From positions 62,001 to 126,000 of the forward strand of contig CAMDDL010000004.1 in the NCBI GenBank assembly GCA_945891505.1: a stretch of 64,000 bases of DNA, written 5' to 3'. A program made the translations under genes and the position numbers. The stretch is from Maricaulis salignorans (lineage in GTDB: Bacteria; Pseudomonadota; Alphaproteobacteria; Caulobacterales; Aquidulcibacteraceae). This document shows positions 33,413 through 40,417 of this stretch, piece by piece (position 1 is the first letter of the stretch; each line of letters starts with the position of its first letter). The notes below the pieces were generated by a model. It searched no databases, had not been told where the DNA came from, and worked only from the letters and a program-made list of their open reading frames with translations.

Positions 33413-34848
33413 CCTTGGTACTCGATCACGACCGCGCCGGTGGCTATTGGGGCGCTGTTTATGCCTTCACAGCCATCAAAGGCCTGCAGGTAATTATCGA
33501 TGGGCCGGTCGGGTGTGAAAACCTGCCTGTGACATCCGTCCTGCATTACACCGACGCATTGCCACCACATGAATTGCCGATTGTCGTCACAGGCCTCGGT
33601 GAAGAAGAGCTGGGTCAAACCGGCACCGAAGCCGCGATGAAGCGGGCTTGGAAAGCGCTTGACCCGCATTTGCCGGCAGTGGTTGTAACCGGCTCCATCG
33701 CGGAAATGATCGGTGGCGGGGTGACGCCCGAGGGCACAAACATTCAGCGCTTCCTGCCGCGTACGATCGATGAAGATCAGTGGCAAAGCGCGGACCGTGC
33801 GCTCACGTGGCTCTGGACCAATTTTGGCACCAAGAAAGTCCCAAAGCTTAAGCCTCGCAAAGAAGGTGCTAAGCCCAAGGTCAATATCATTGGCCCGGCT
33901 TACGGCATGTTCAATCTACCTTCCGACTTGGCCGAAATTCGGCGCTTGATCGAGGGCATTGGTGCAGAGGTCGGCATGGTGTTCCCGCTGGGCTCGCACC
34001 TCGCAGATGTGAAGCGACTGGCAGAAGCCGAAGTTAATGTGTGTATGTATCGTGAGTTCGGACGCAATCTCTGCGAAACGCTCGAACGGCCGTACTTACA
34101 GGCCCCGATTGGCCTTGAATCGACGACGCTATTCTTACGTAAACTGGGCGAAATGACGGGTCTGGATCCAGAACCGTTCATCGCCAAGGAAAAGCACACC
34201 ACAATCAAGCCGATTTGGGATTTGTGGCGCTCGGTCACACAGGACTTCTTTGGCACGGCTAGCTTCGCCATTGTCGCCAACGAGACTTATGCGCGCGGGG
34301 TTCGCAACTTCCTCGAGACCGATATGGGTCTTCCATGCACCTTCTCCTTCGGCAGACGCGCAGGCGTTAAGCCAGACAATCAAGCCGTTCTGGAAGCTTT
34401 AAAGACCAGTCCGCCTTTGATCCTGTTCGGCAGCGTGAATGAGCGGATGTATATGGCCGAGCTTGGCTCAAGGGCTTGCTTCATTCCGGCGAGCTTCCCG
34501 GGTGCTATCATTCGCCGCCATACCGGAACCCCCTTCATGGGCTATTCCGGGGCGACTTATCTTATCCAAGAAGTGTGCAATGCGCTGTTCGACGCTTTGT
34601 TTCATATTCTGCCGCTCGCCGGGCAAATGGACAAAGTTGAGGCCACGCCAGCGCGGCGCCATGTCGAACTATCATGGGATGACGATGCCAAGGCCGCGCT
34701 TGATGCCATTGTCGACAGACAACCGGTTTTGGTCCGTATCTCAGCGGCCAAGCGCCTACGGGACAGCGCAGAACGGGCCGCCCGCCTTGCTGGCGAAACA
34801 AATGTTGCTCTGGACCGCGTGACGCGCACCCAGCAAGAGATGGCGTGA
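33409..34848 (+). CDS. bchZ: Chlorophyllide reductase subunit Z, BchZ
   Basis: 479 aa NifK-like partner of BchY. Signature N-terminus [64 protein letters not shown] includes a cluster cysteine (GPVGCENL). The ATG overlaps the bchY stop. The C-terminus (about 425-479) contains the proto-chlorophyllide-reductase-like helical tail also present in BchB. Followed 9 bp later by a small ORF and then pufB, so bch and puf genes share read-through. Confidence 0.97.
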   Translation: MTLVLDHDRAGGYWGAVYAFTAIKGLQVIIDGPVGCENLPVTSVLHYTDALPPHELPIVVTGLGEEELGQTGTEAAMKRAWKALDPHLPAVVVTGSIAEMIGGGVTPEGTNIQRFLPRTIDEDQWQSADRALTWLWTNFGTKKVPKLKPRKEGAKPKVNIIGPAYGMFNLPSDLAEIRRLIEGIGAEVGMVFPLGSHLADVKRLAEAEVNVCMYREFGRNLCETLERPYLQAPIGLESTTLFLRKLGEMTGLDPEPFIAKEKHTTIKPIWDLWRSVTQDFFGTASFAIVANETYARGVRNFLETDMGLPCTFSFGRRAGVKPDNQAVLEALKTSPPLILFGSVNERMYMAELGSRACFIPASFPGAIIRRHTGTPFMGYSGATYLIQEVCNALFDALFHILPLAGQMDKVEATPARRHVELSWDDDAKAALDAIVDRQPVLVRISAAKRLRDSAERAARLAGETNVALDRVTRTQQEMA

Positions 34849-34857
34849 GGTCGGATC

Positions 34858-35037
34858 ATGTTTGCATTCCTCTCCCTCACCCACACAGATTCTTCCCGGG
34901 CATCAGTCCCCGGAACGACCCCTTTGGCCCGCCTCGCGCGCGCCTCCAATGCCGCCGCGACGGGCTTCGCCGCGAACGGTCCAGCTGTGGGGATTACCGC
35001 AGCAATAGCCGTCCCAATCAAAATGGAGGGTAATTAA
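34858..35037 (+). CDS. 59-aa ORF in the pufQ position, coupled to pufB
   Basis: ATG 34858 follows GAGGT at a good distance behind the bchZ stop, and the TAA overlaps the pufB ATG (TAATG). The predicted product begins [16 protein letters not shown] and is Ser/Thr/Pro/Ala-rich, with a mildly hydrophobic C-terminal half (residues about 34-54). In Rhodobacter this place holds pufQ, a 74-aa protein with a clear membrane helix; this one does not resemble it. It may be a PufQ analogue, a leader peptide for pufB, or chance; the strong start site and exact overlap favour translation. Confidence 0.5.
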   Translation: MFAFLSLTHTDSSRASVPGTTPLARLARASNAAATGFAANGPAVGITAAIAVPIKMEGN

Positions 35038-35264
35038 TGGCTAGAGACCCAAGTACAGACACATTGACCGGTCTGACAGCACAAGAAGCGAAGGAATTCC
35101 ATCGCTTGTTTATGCTGGGCTTCATCGGTTTCACTGTGATCGCAATCGTCGCTCACTTCCTAGTTTGGTCGTGGCGTCCATGGTTCCCCGGGGTAGGCGG
35201 ATACGCTGAACTTCAAGGTGCCGTGGACCATGCAGCCCAACTGGCACAGACCTTTTTCGGTTAA
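35037..35264 (+). CDS. pufB: Light-harvesting 1 beta chain, PufB
   Basis: 75 aa antenna polypeptide. Motif SLTGL-like region [16 protein letters not shown] (10-25), membrane helix about 26-46, BChl-ligating H40 in [14 protein letters not shown], and PG turn. The chain continues about 19 residues past the usual GY end ([19 protein letters not shown]), an extension absent from Rhodobacter LH1 beta. Ribosome site GGAGG lies inside the upstream small ORF. pufA follows 12 bp on. Confidence 0.95.
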   Translation: MARDPSTDTLTGLTAQEAKEFHRLFMLGFIGFTVIAIVAHFLVWSWRPWFPGVGGYAELQGAVDHAAQLAQTFFG

Positions 35265-35276
35265 GGGAGATAACTC

Positions 35277-35462
35277 ATGTATCGGATTTGGCTTCTGTTT
35301 GATCCCCGTCGCGTTCTGGTGGCCCTCACGGTCTTCCTGTTCACGCTGGCGATCTTCATCCACTTCATCTTGCTTAGCACTGACCGGTTCAACTGGATCG
35401 AAGGCCCAAAGGCCCCAGCTCCAGCCGCAGCATTGCAGCATGATGGCTCGGCAAACGCCTGA
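35277..35462 (+). CDS. pufA: Light-harvesting 1 alpha chain, PufA
   Basis: 61 aa. Typical N-terminus [17 protein letters not shown], membrane helix about 13-34, BChl ligand H29 in [14 protein letters not shown] and W40 near the periplasmic face, then a short Ala/Pro tail. Together with PufB it forms the LH1 ring around the reaction centre. Ribosome site GGGAGA upstream. Confidence 0.96.
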   Translation: MYRIWLLFDPRRVLVALTVFLFTLAIFIHFILLSTDRFNWIEGPKAPAPAAALQHDGSANA

Positions 35463-35477
35463 GCATAACCAACAGCG

Positions 35478-35503
35478 CGTGTCTGAAAATCCTTTCGGAC
35501 ACG
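35478..35503 (+). promoter_or_regulatory. pufA-pufL intercistronic stem-loop 1
   Basis: CGTGTCTGAAA pairs with TTTCGGACACG (11 bp, one G-U) around an ATCC loop, 15 bp after the pufA stop. In Rhodobacter, hairpins here stop 3' exonucleases and give LH1 mRNA in excess over reaction-centre mRNA; the same role is inferred. No T-run follows, so it is not a simple terminator. Confidence 0.7.
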
Positions 35504-35511
35504 TCCGTGGT

Positions 35512-35548
35512 GGCAGACGTGCAAGGCTCCCTGCTTTGTTCGTCTGCC
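35512..35548 (+). promoter_or_regulatory. pufA-pufL intercistronic stem-loop 2
   Basis: Perfect 8-bp stem GGCAGACG / CGTCTGCC with a 21-nt loop, directly after the first hairpin. It probably adds to mRNA protection of the pufBA segment. Confidence 0.5.
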
Positions 35549-35615
35549 CCGCATTTCATTCATCTCACGAATTCTTTGAAGCAGGCGCTTCTCAGAGCCA
35601 AGGAGGACGCGGATC

Positions 35616-36440
35616 ATGGCCTTGCTGAGTTTTGAACGCAAATACCGTGTTCGGGGTGGGACGCTGATTGGCGGCGACCTCTTCGACTTTTGGGTGGGGC
35701 CCTTTTACGTGGGCTTCTTTGGAGTAACTGCAATCTTTTTCGCTGTGCTTGGCACGGCACTGATTGCTTATGGCGCGTCTTTGGGCCCGACATGGAACCC
35801 GTGGCTGATTGATATTCAGCCGCCTGCAGAATCGTATGGCCTTAGTTTGGCACCCTTGAAAGAGGGTGGCATCTGGCAAGTGGTCACCATGTGCGCCATC
35901 GGCGCTTTCTCATCTTGGGCCCTGCGCGAAGTGGAGATTTCCCGCAAGCTGGGTATGGGTCTACATGTGCCGTTTGCCTTTAGTGTCGCTATCTTTGCCT
36001 ATGTGACTTTGGTCGTCATTCGCCCCGTTCTGATGGGCGCATGGCATCACGGCTTCCCCTATGGGATTTTCACGCATTTGGACTGGGTTTCCAACACCGG
36101 CTACAAATACATCAACTTCCATTACAATCCGGCGCATATGGTGGCGGTCACCTTCTTCTTTGTGAACACGTTCGCATTGGCGTTGCATGGCTCTCTCATT
36201 CTGTCCGCGACCAACCCCGGCAGGGGCGAGGTGGTTAAAACCCCGGAACATGAAGACACATTCTTCCGCGATATTCTTGGCTACTCCATTGGTACTCTTG
36301 GGATCCACCGTCTAGGCCTATTCTTGGCACTTTCGGCTGGCTTCTGGAGTGCAGTGTGTATCGTCATCAGCGGCCCAATCTGGTCACTTGGTTGGCCCGA
36401 GTGGTGGGATATGTGGCTTAAACTCCCAATTTGGGGCTAA
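35616..36440 (+). CDS. pufL: Photosynthetic reaction centre L subunit, PufL
   Basis: 274 aa, five membrane helices. Conserved [17 protein letters not shown] (BChl-ligand region), [30 protein letters not shown] (special-pair and iron ligands) and [23 protein letters not shown] near the quinone site. Ribosome site AAGGAGGACGC before ATG 35616. Holds the active-branch pigments of the type II reaction centre. Confidence 0.98.
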   Translation: MALLSFERKYRVRGGTLIGGDLFDFWVGPFYVGFFGVTAIFFAVLGTALIAYGASLGPTWNPWLIDIQPPAESYGLSLAPLKEGGIWQVVTMCAIGAFSSWALREVEISRKLGMGLHVPFAFSVAIFAYVTLVVIRPVLMGAWHHGFPYGIFTHLDWVSNTGYKYINFHYNPAHMVAVTFFFVNTFALALHGSLILSATNPGRGEVVKTPEHEDTFFRDILGYSIGTLGIHRLGLFLALSAGFWSAVCIVISGPIWSLGWPEWWDMWLKLPIWG

Positions 36441-36458
36441 TAGGCAGGAGCACGCAAA

Positions 36459-37391
36459 ATGGCTGGCTATCAAAATATCTTTACTCAAGTCCAAGTTCGC
36501 GGCCCCGTTGAATTAGGGGTGCCGCTCCCGAAAGGCAGCTTGGAACGAGATGGGGAAGGCTTTATTGGCATCTCCCGTCTGTTGGGAAAAATCGGTAATG
36601 CTCAAATTGGCCCAATCTATTTGGGCTGGACCGGCATCGCCTCCCTCTTCTTCGGCTTACTCGCCTTTGAAATCATTGGGCTCAATATGGCAGCCTCGGT
36701 GAACTGGGACCCGATTGAATTCATCCGGCGTCTGCCTTGGTTGACGTTGGATCCCCCGCCACCCGAACAGGGCTTCAACCTTTTCCCCCCACTAGACCAA
36801 GGCGGTTGGTGGGTCATGGCCGGGTTCTTTCTGACCACGTCCTTAATCCTTTGGTGGGTCCGCACTTATAACCGGGCCAAGGCTTTGGGTTTGGGTACGC
36901 ATGTTGCCTGGGCTTTTGCTTCTGCGATTTGGTTGTTCCTCGTGCTTGGCTTTATTCGTCCTGCTTTGATGGGCAGCTGGAGTGAAGCAGTTCCATATGG
37001 GATTTTCTCCCACTTGGATTGGACCGGGGCTTTTTCCATCACCTATGGCAATCTGTTCTATAATCCGTTCCACTGCCTCTCGATCGTCTTCCTCTATGGG
37101 TCGGCTCTTTTGTTCGCGATGCATGGTGCGACCATTCTTGCAGTTAGCCGCTATGGCGGTGAGCGTGAAATTGAGCAGATTACCGATCGCGGTACGGCTT
37201 CTGAACGGGCTGCATTGTTCTGGCGCTGGACCATGGGCTTCAATGCCTCAATGGAATCCATCCATCGCTGGGCTTGGTGGTTCGCCGTTCTGACCACTCT
37301 TACCGGCGGCATTGGCATCTTGTTGACCGGGACCGTTGTCACCGACTGGTATGGCTGGGCTGAAGTCCACAATTACGCCCCACCTCGCTAA
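36459..37391 (+). CDS. pufM: Photosynthetic reaction centre M subunit, PufM
   Basis: 310 aa. Conserved [64 protein letters not shown] and [21 protein letters not shown] contain the special-pair, iron and quinone-site residues. Follows pufL by 18 bp. No pufC (tetrahaem cytochrome) or pufX follows; a soluble cytochrome c or HiPIP presumably reduces the reaction centre directly. Confidence 0.98.
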   Translation: MAGYQNIFTQVQVRGPVELGVPLPKGSLERDGEGFIGISRLLGKIGNAQIGPIYLGWTGIASLFFGLLAFEIIGLNMAASVNWDPIEFIRRLPWLTLDPPPPEQGFNLFPPLDQGGWWVMAGFFLTTSLILWWVRTYNRAKALGLGTHVAWAFASAIWLFLVLGFIRPALMGSWSEAVPYGIFSHLDWTGAFSITYGNLFYNPFHCLSIVFLYGSALLFAMHGATILAVSRYGGEREIEQITDRGTASERAALFWRWTMGFNASMESIHRWAWWFAVLTTLTGGIGILLTGTVVTDWYGWAEVHNYAPPR

Positions 37392-37404
37392 CTGAACACT
37401 TTTG

Positions 37405-37436
37405 ATTGGGGTCAATGCTGGTGCATTGGCCCCAAT
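37405..37436. terminator. Strong hairpin after pufM
   Basis: ATTGGGGTCAATGC pairs with GCATTGGCCCCAAT (14 bp, one G-U) around TGGT, 13 bp past the pufM stop. No T-run follows, so it may act as an mRNA 3' stabiliser and partial terminator before dxs rather than a full stop. Confidence 0.65.
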
Positions 37437-37538
37437 TGCCCCCTACCTCTAGGCTGAGCCCAGATGTTGGCCCCAAAACAAGCGGGTTGCCCTCGCCCCA
37501 CCCAAAAACGCAACACACGCCTTAGAAGGAAGCAGGCC

Positions 37539-39464
37539 ATGCGCGAAACACCGCTCTTGGATACGATCCACACCCCGGCAGACATGCGGTTTCTTGAGCG
37601 AGAGCAGCTCACGCAATTGGCTGGCGAAGTTCGCGACACCATGATTGATGCTGTGTCCGTCACCGGTGGTCACCTTGGCGCTGGCTTGGGCGTGGTTGAG
37701 CTGACCGTTGCTTTACACCATGTGTTTGATACCCCGGACGATATTGTGATCTGGGATGTGGGCCATCAGGCCTATCCGCATAAAATCCTCACAGGCCGTC
37801 GCGACCGCATTCGTACCTTGCGGCAAGCCAATGGCTTATCTGGTTTTACCAAGCGCTCTGAAAGTGTGTATGACCCGTTTGGCGCAGCCCATGCCGCGAC
37901 ATCGATCTCTGCAGCGCTTGGATTCTGTGTCGCGCGCGATTTGAAGGGCGACGCCAACCATGTCATCGCCGTGATCGGCGATGGCTCCATGACGGCTGGT
38001 ATGGCTTATGAGGCGATGAATATCGCCGCGTCTTCGACCAAGCGGTTGATCGTCATCTTGAACGACAATGACATGTCGATTGCGCCGCCCGTTGGGGCAA
38101 TGAGCAATTATTTTGCGCGCCTACTATCTGGACGGTCGTTCTTATCGCTGCGCAAAGCAGCAAAAAAAATGATTGAAGTCTGGCCCTTGCCGCTCGCAGA
38201 TGCAGCTCGCAAAGCAGATGAATATGCTCGTGGGATGGTCCAAGGTGGCACTTTCTTTGAGGAGCTCGGCTTCCACTATATTGGGGTGGTTGATGGTCAC
38301 GACCTCGACACGTTAGTGCCGATCCTGCGCAATGCGAGCGAGATCGACCATAAACCCGTGTTGGTTCACGTCCGCACCCAAAAGGGCAAGGGCTATGCCC
38401 CGGCTGAAAGTGCGGCTGATAAGTACCACGGCGTTTCGAAATTCAACGTCATCACCGGCGAACAACAAAAGGCCCCAGCGGGTCCACCAACCTATACCAA
38501 GGTGTTTGGCGATTCCTTGGTGCATGAAGCGCGCAAAGATTCTCGCGTCGTGGCCATCACGGCTGCCATGCCCACGGGCACGGGCCTAGACGTGTTTGAA
38601 GCCGCATTCCCAGATCGCATGTTCGACGTTGGGATTGCCGAACAGCACGCCGTTACCTTTGCGGCAGGGCTTGCGGCCGATGGTATGAAGCCTTTTGCCG
38701 CAATCTATTCTACATTCCTGCAACGCGGTTATGATCAAGTCGTTCATGATGTGGCGATTCAGAAACTTCCCGTGCGCTTTGCTATCGACCGCGCCGGCCT
38801 TGTCGGGGCAGATGGGGCAACCCACGCTGGTTCGTTTGACATTGGCTTTCTCGGTGCGCTTCCAGGCTTTGTTCTGATGGGAGCCGCGGATGAAGTTGAG
38901 CTGGCGCGCATGGTTGCAACTTGCGCTGCCTATGACGAAGGGCCCAGTGGGGTACGCTATCCCCGGGGTGAGGCATTGGGCCTGGCTATGCCGGCAGACC
39001 CTGCGCCTTTGGAAATCGGCAAAGGTCGCATCTTGCGCGAGGGCACGAAGATCGCGCTTCTATCCTTCGGGGCCAGGCTTGGTGACACGTTGCGGGCGGC
39101 AGATCGCCTCAACGCGATGGGCCTGTCGACCACCGTCGCAGATGCACGTTTTGCTAAGCCGATTGATGAAGACTTGGTTCGTCGTCTCGCGCGCGACCAT
39201 GAGGTTCTGTTGACGATCGAAGAAGGTGCTGTGGGTGGCTTCGGCGCGTTCGTGCTTCACTTCTTGGCCAAAGAAGGGGCTTTGGACAAAGGCTTGCGCA
39301 TTCGCACGTTGACGCTGCCTGACCGGTTCCAAGATCAGGCCAGCCCGAATGCCATGATTGCAGAAGCTGGGCTTGATAGTTTGGGCATTCTGACCGCAGC
39401 CCTTTCGGCGCTCGGCTTGGATGAGGCGGCTCTTCACACGGCGTCAGACTTGGTGCGTGCTTAG
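37539..39464 (+). CDS. dxs: 1-deoxy-D-xylulose-5-phosphate synthase, Dxs
   Basis: 641 aa TPP enzyme condensing pyruvate and glyceraldehyde 3-phosphate, first step of the MEP isoprenoid pathway. [13 protein letters not shown] (75-87), TPP/Mg site [16 protein letters not shown]...LNDNDMS (146-180), and [18 protein letters not shown] in the transketolase half. ATG 37539 with GAAGGA upstream; the open frame continues to 37464 without homology. A dxs copy behind puf is also found in Rhodobacter (ORF641) and ties isoprenoid supply to pigment synthesis. A second housekeeping dxs is likely elsewhere. Confidence 0.97.
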   Translation: MRETPLLDTIHTPADMRFLEREQLTQLAGEVRDTMIDAVSVTGGHLGAGLGVVELTVALHHVFDTPDDIVIWDVGHQAYPHKILTGRRDRIRTLRQANGLSGFTKRSESVYDPFGAAHAATSISAALGFCVARDLKGDANHVIAVIGDGSMTAGMAYEAMNIAASSTKRLIVILNDNDMSIAPPVGAMSNYFARLLSGRSFLSLRKAAKKMIEVWPLPLADAARKADEYARGMVQGGTFFEELGFHYIGVVDGHDLDTLVPILRNASEIDHKPVLVHVRTQKGKGYAPAESAADKYHGVSKFNVITGEQQKAPAGPPTYTKVFGDSLVHEARKDSRVVAITAAMPTGTGLDVFEAAFPDRMFDVGIAEQHAVTFAAGLAADGMKPFAAIYSTFLQRGYDQVVHDVAIQKLPVRFAIDRAGLVGADGATHAGSFDIGFLGALPGFVLMGAADEVELARMVATCAAYDEGPSGVRYPRGEALGLAMPADPAPLEIGKGRILREGTKIALLSFGARLGDTLRAADRLNAMGLSTTVADARFAKPIDEDLVRRLARDHEVLLTIEEGAVGGFGAFVLHFLAKEGALDKGLRIRTLTLPDRFQDQASPNAMIAEAGLDSLGILTAALSALGLDEAALHTASDLVRA

Positions 39465-39547
39465 ACCTTGAGTGACTTGCTCAGCTTTTTATACAAGCAG
39501 CGGCTTAAACTTGGGGACTGTCGGTGCCGGACCTCTCCCTATCCTAG

Positions 39548-39868
39548 AAGCGAGAGGACAACGCCAAAACACGGCTATTTCCCGACGCGTTTACGACCAA
39601 GGGATTTGATGTTTGGTGGGGTACCACGCTGTGCGCTGGCGAGGGTCATAACGAAGTAACCGAGAAGGCTTTGCGAACATTCTTGTCGGATGAGCATCAG
39701 CATCTGGAAACATTATTTGGTTTAAGAATCCAAGCCGAGCCAAAGCTGTCGCACCTTGATTGGTGGCGTTGCCGCTGGCACCAGCCTCGTCCGAACTGGA
39801 CTAATCGGGTGGTTAAACTGCCAGGGCCAACAGAGCAGGACGCTGGGTCGTTCGGGTGCGCTCGATAG
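39548..39868 (+). pseudogene. Remnant of a TIR-domain protein gene
   Basis: From 39548 an open frame without its own start reads KREDNAKTRLFPDAF followed by TKGFDVWWGTTLCAGEGHN, then EVTEKALRTFL. This matches the TIR pattern (RED..A..L...L...GF.VWWD..L..GE....I..AL), including the WW-x-x-x-L and GE positions. An in-frame stop sits immediately upstream (39545), where the typical SY-S start of the domain should be, and the frame closes after 106 codons. It therefore looks like a truncated, frame-broken relic. Downstream residues (DEHQHLETLFGLRIQ) are not recognised. The region between dxs and here (39465-39547) holds only a weak hairpin with a short T-run near 39480. Confidence 0.4.
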
Positions 39869-40156
39869 AGGTCATTGTGAGCGAGATAGAGAATTGTCAG
39901 ATAGTCTTGGTTGAAAATTATATCGCGGAGTCGGTTTGGATATTCATTGGAAATGTCTTGTTGAAATGAATATTTTTCAACGTAGTATAAAATTGTGATT
40001 TCTCATTTTCATGTAGTTAGGAACTCAATTAGATAAATTCTGAATAAATGATTTTACCTAATTTTTATTCCTATGTTGTATTGATAACCAATGCATAGAA
40101 AGGCAACTCGCTTAGTAGATGTCATCTTGTGCGCGCATGTCAGAAGGAAGAGACCG
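39869..40156. other. AT-rich gap upstream of the Flp pilin
   Basis: About 290 bp with no gene found. From roughly 39900 to 40090 it is much richer in A/T than the rest of the window, which fits a promoter/leader region for the pilin or foreign DNA linked to the broken TIR gene. No clear sigma-54 or repeat element seen. Confidence 0.5.
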
Positions 40157-40327
40157 TTGAAAAAGTTTTTGCAAAAGTTTCGTAAGGGCGAATCTGGGGC
40201 GACTGCCATTGAATATGGCTTGATCGCAGCTTTGATCGCTGTTGTGCTGATCTCCTCGTTGACCCGTCTTGGCAACAATATGAGCACTCGCTTCAACTCG
40301 GTCGGTAGCTCGGTCGGCAGCCGCTAA
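40157..40327 (+). CDS. flp: Flp/Fap-type pilin subunit (Tad pilus)
   Basis: 56 aa. After a short basic leader, KGESG^ATAIEY gives a prepilin peptidase site: cleavage after Gly14 with Glu at +5 and Tyr at +6, followed by the hydrophobic helix GLIAALIAVVLIS. This is the Flp major pilin pattern of type IVc pili. The start is TTG 40157, with AGGAAG upstream; a longer frame from 40091 adds an unlike N-terminus. It stands alone, without tad/cpa genes nearby, and ends before a strong terminator. Confidence 0.88.
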   Translation: MKKFLQKFRKGESGATAIEYGLIAALIAVVLISSLTRLGNNMSTRFNSVGSSVGSR

Positions 40328-40365
40328 ATCGACCTTGAGCCTTCGGGCAGCCGACCCACCAATAA

Positions 40366-40391
40366 AAAACGGGGCCTTTGGGCCCCGTTTT
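40366..40391. terminator. Bidirectional rho-independent terminator
   Basis: AAAACGGGGCC / GGCCCCGTTTT, an 11-bp perfect stem with a TTTG loop, flanked by A-run and T-run. It separates the convergent Flp pilin and TonB receptor genes and can work in both directions. Confidence 0.92.
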
Positions 40392-40417
40392 CGTTTGTGA
40401 AATGATCCAATTTGGAT

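Noticed and set aside
34858-35037. Naming the 59-aa ORF pufQ
   Set aside because: Position fits but there is no membrane helix or visible similarity to PufQ, so no symbol was given.
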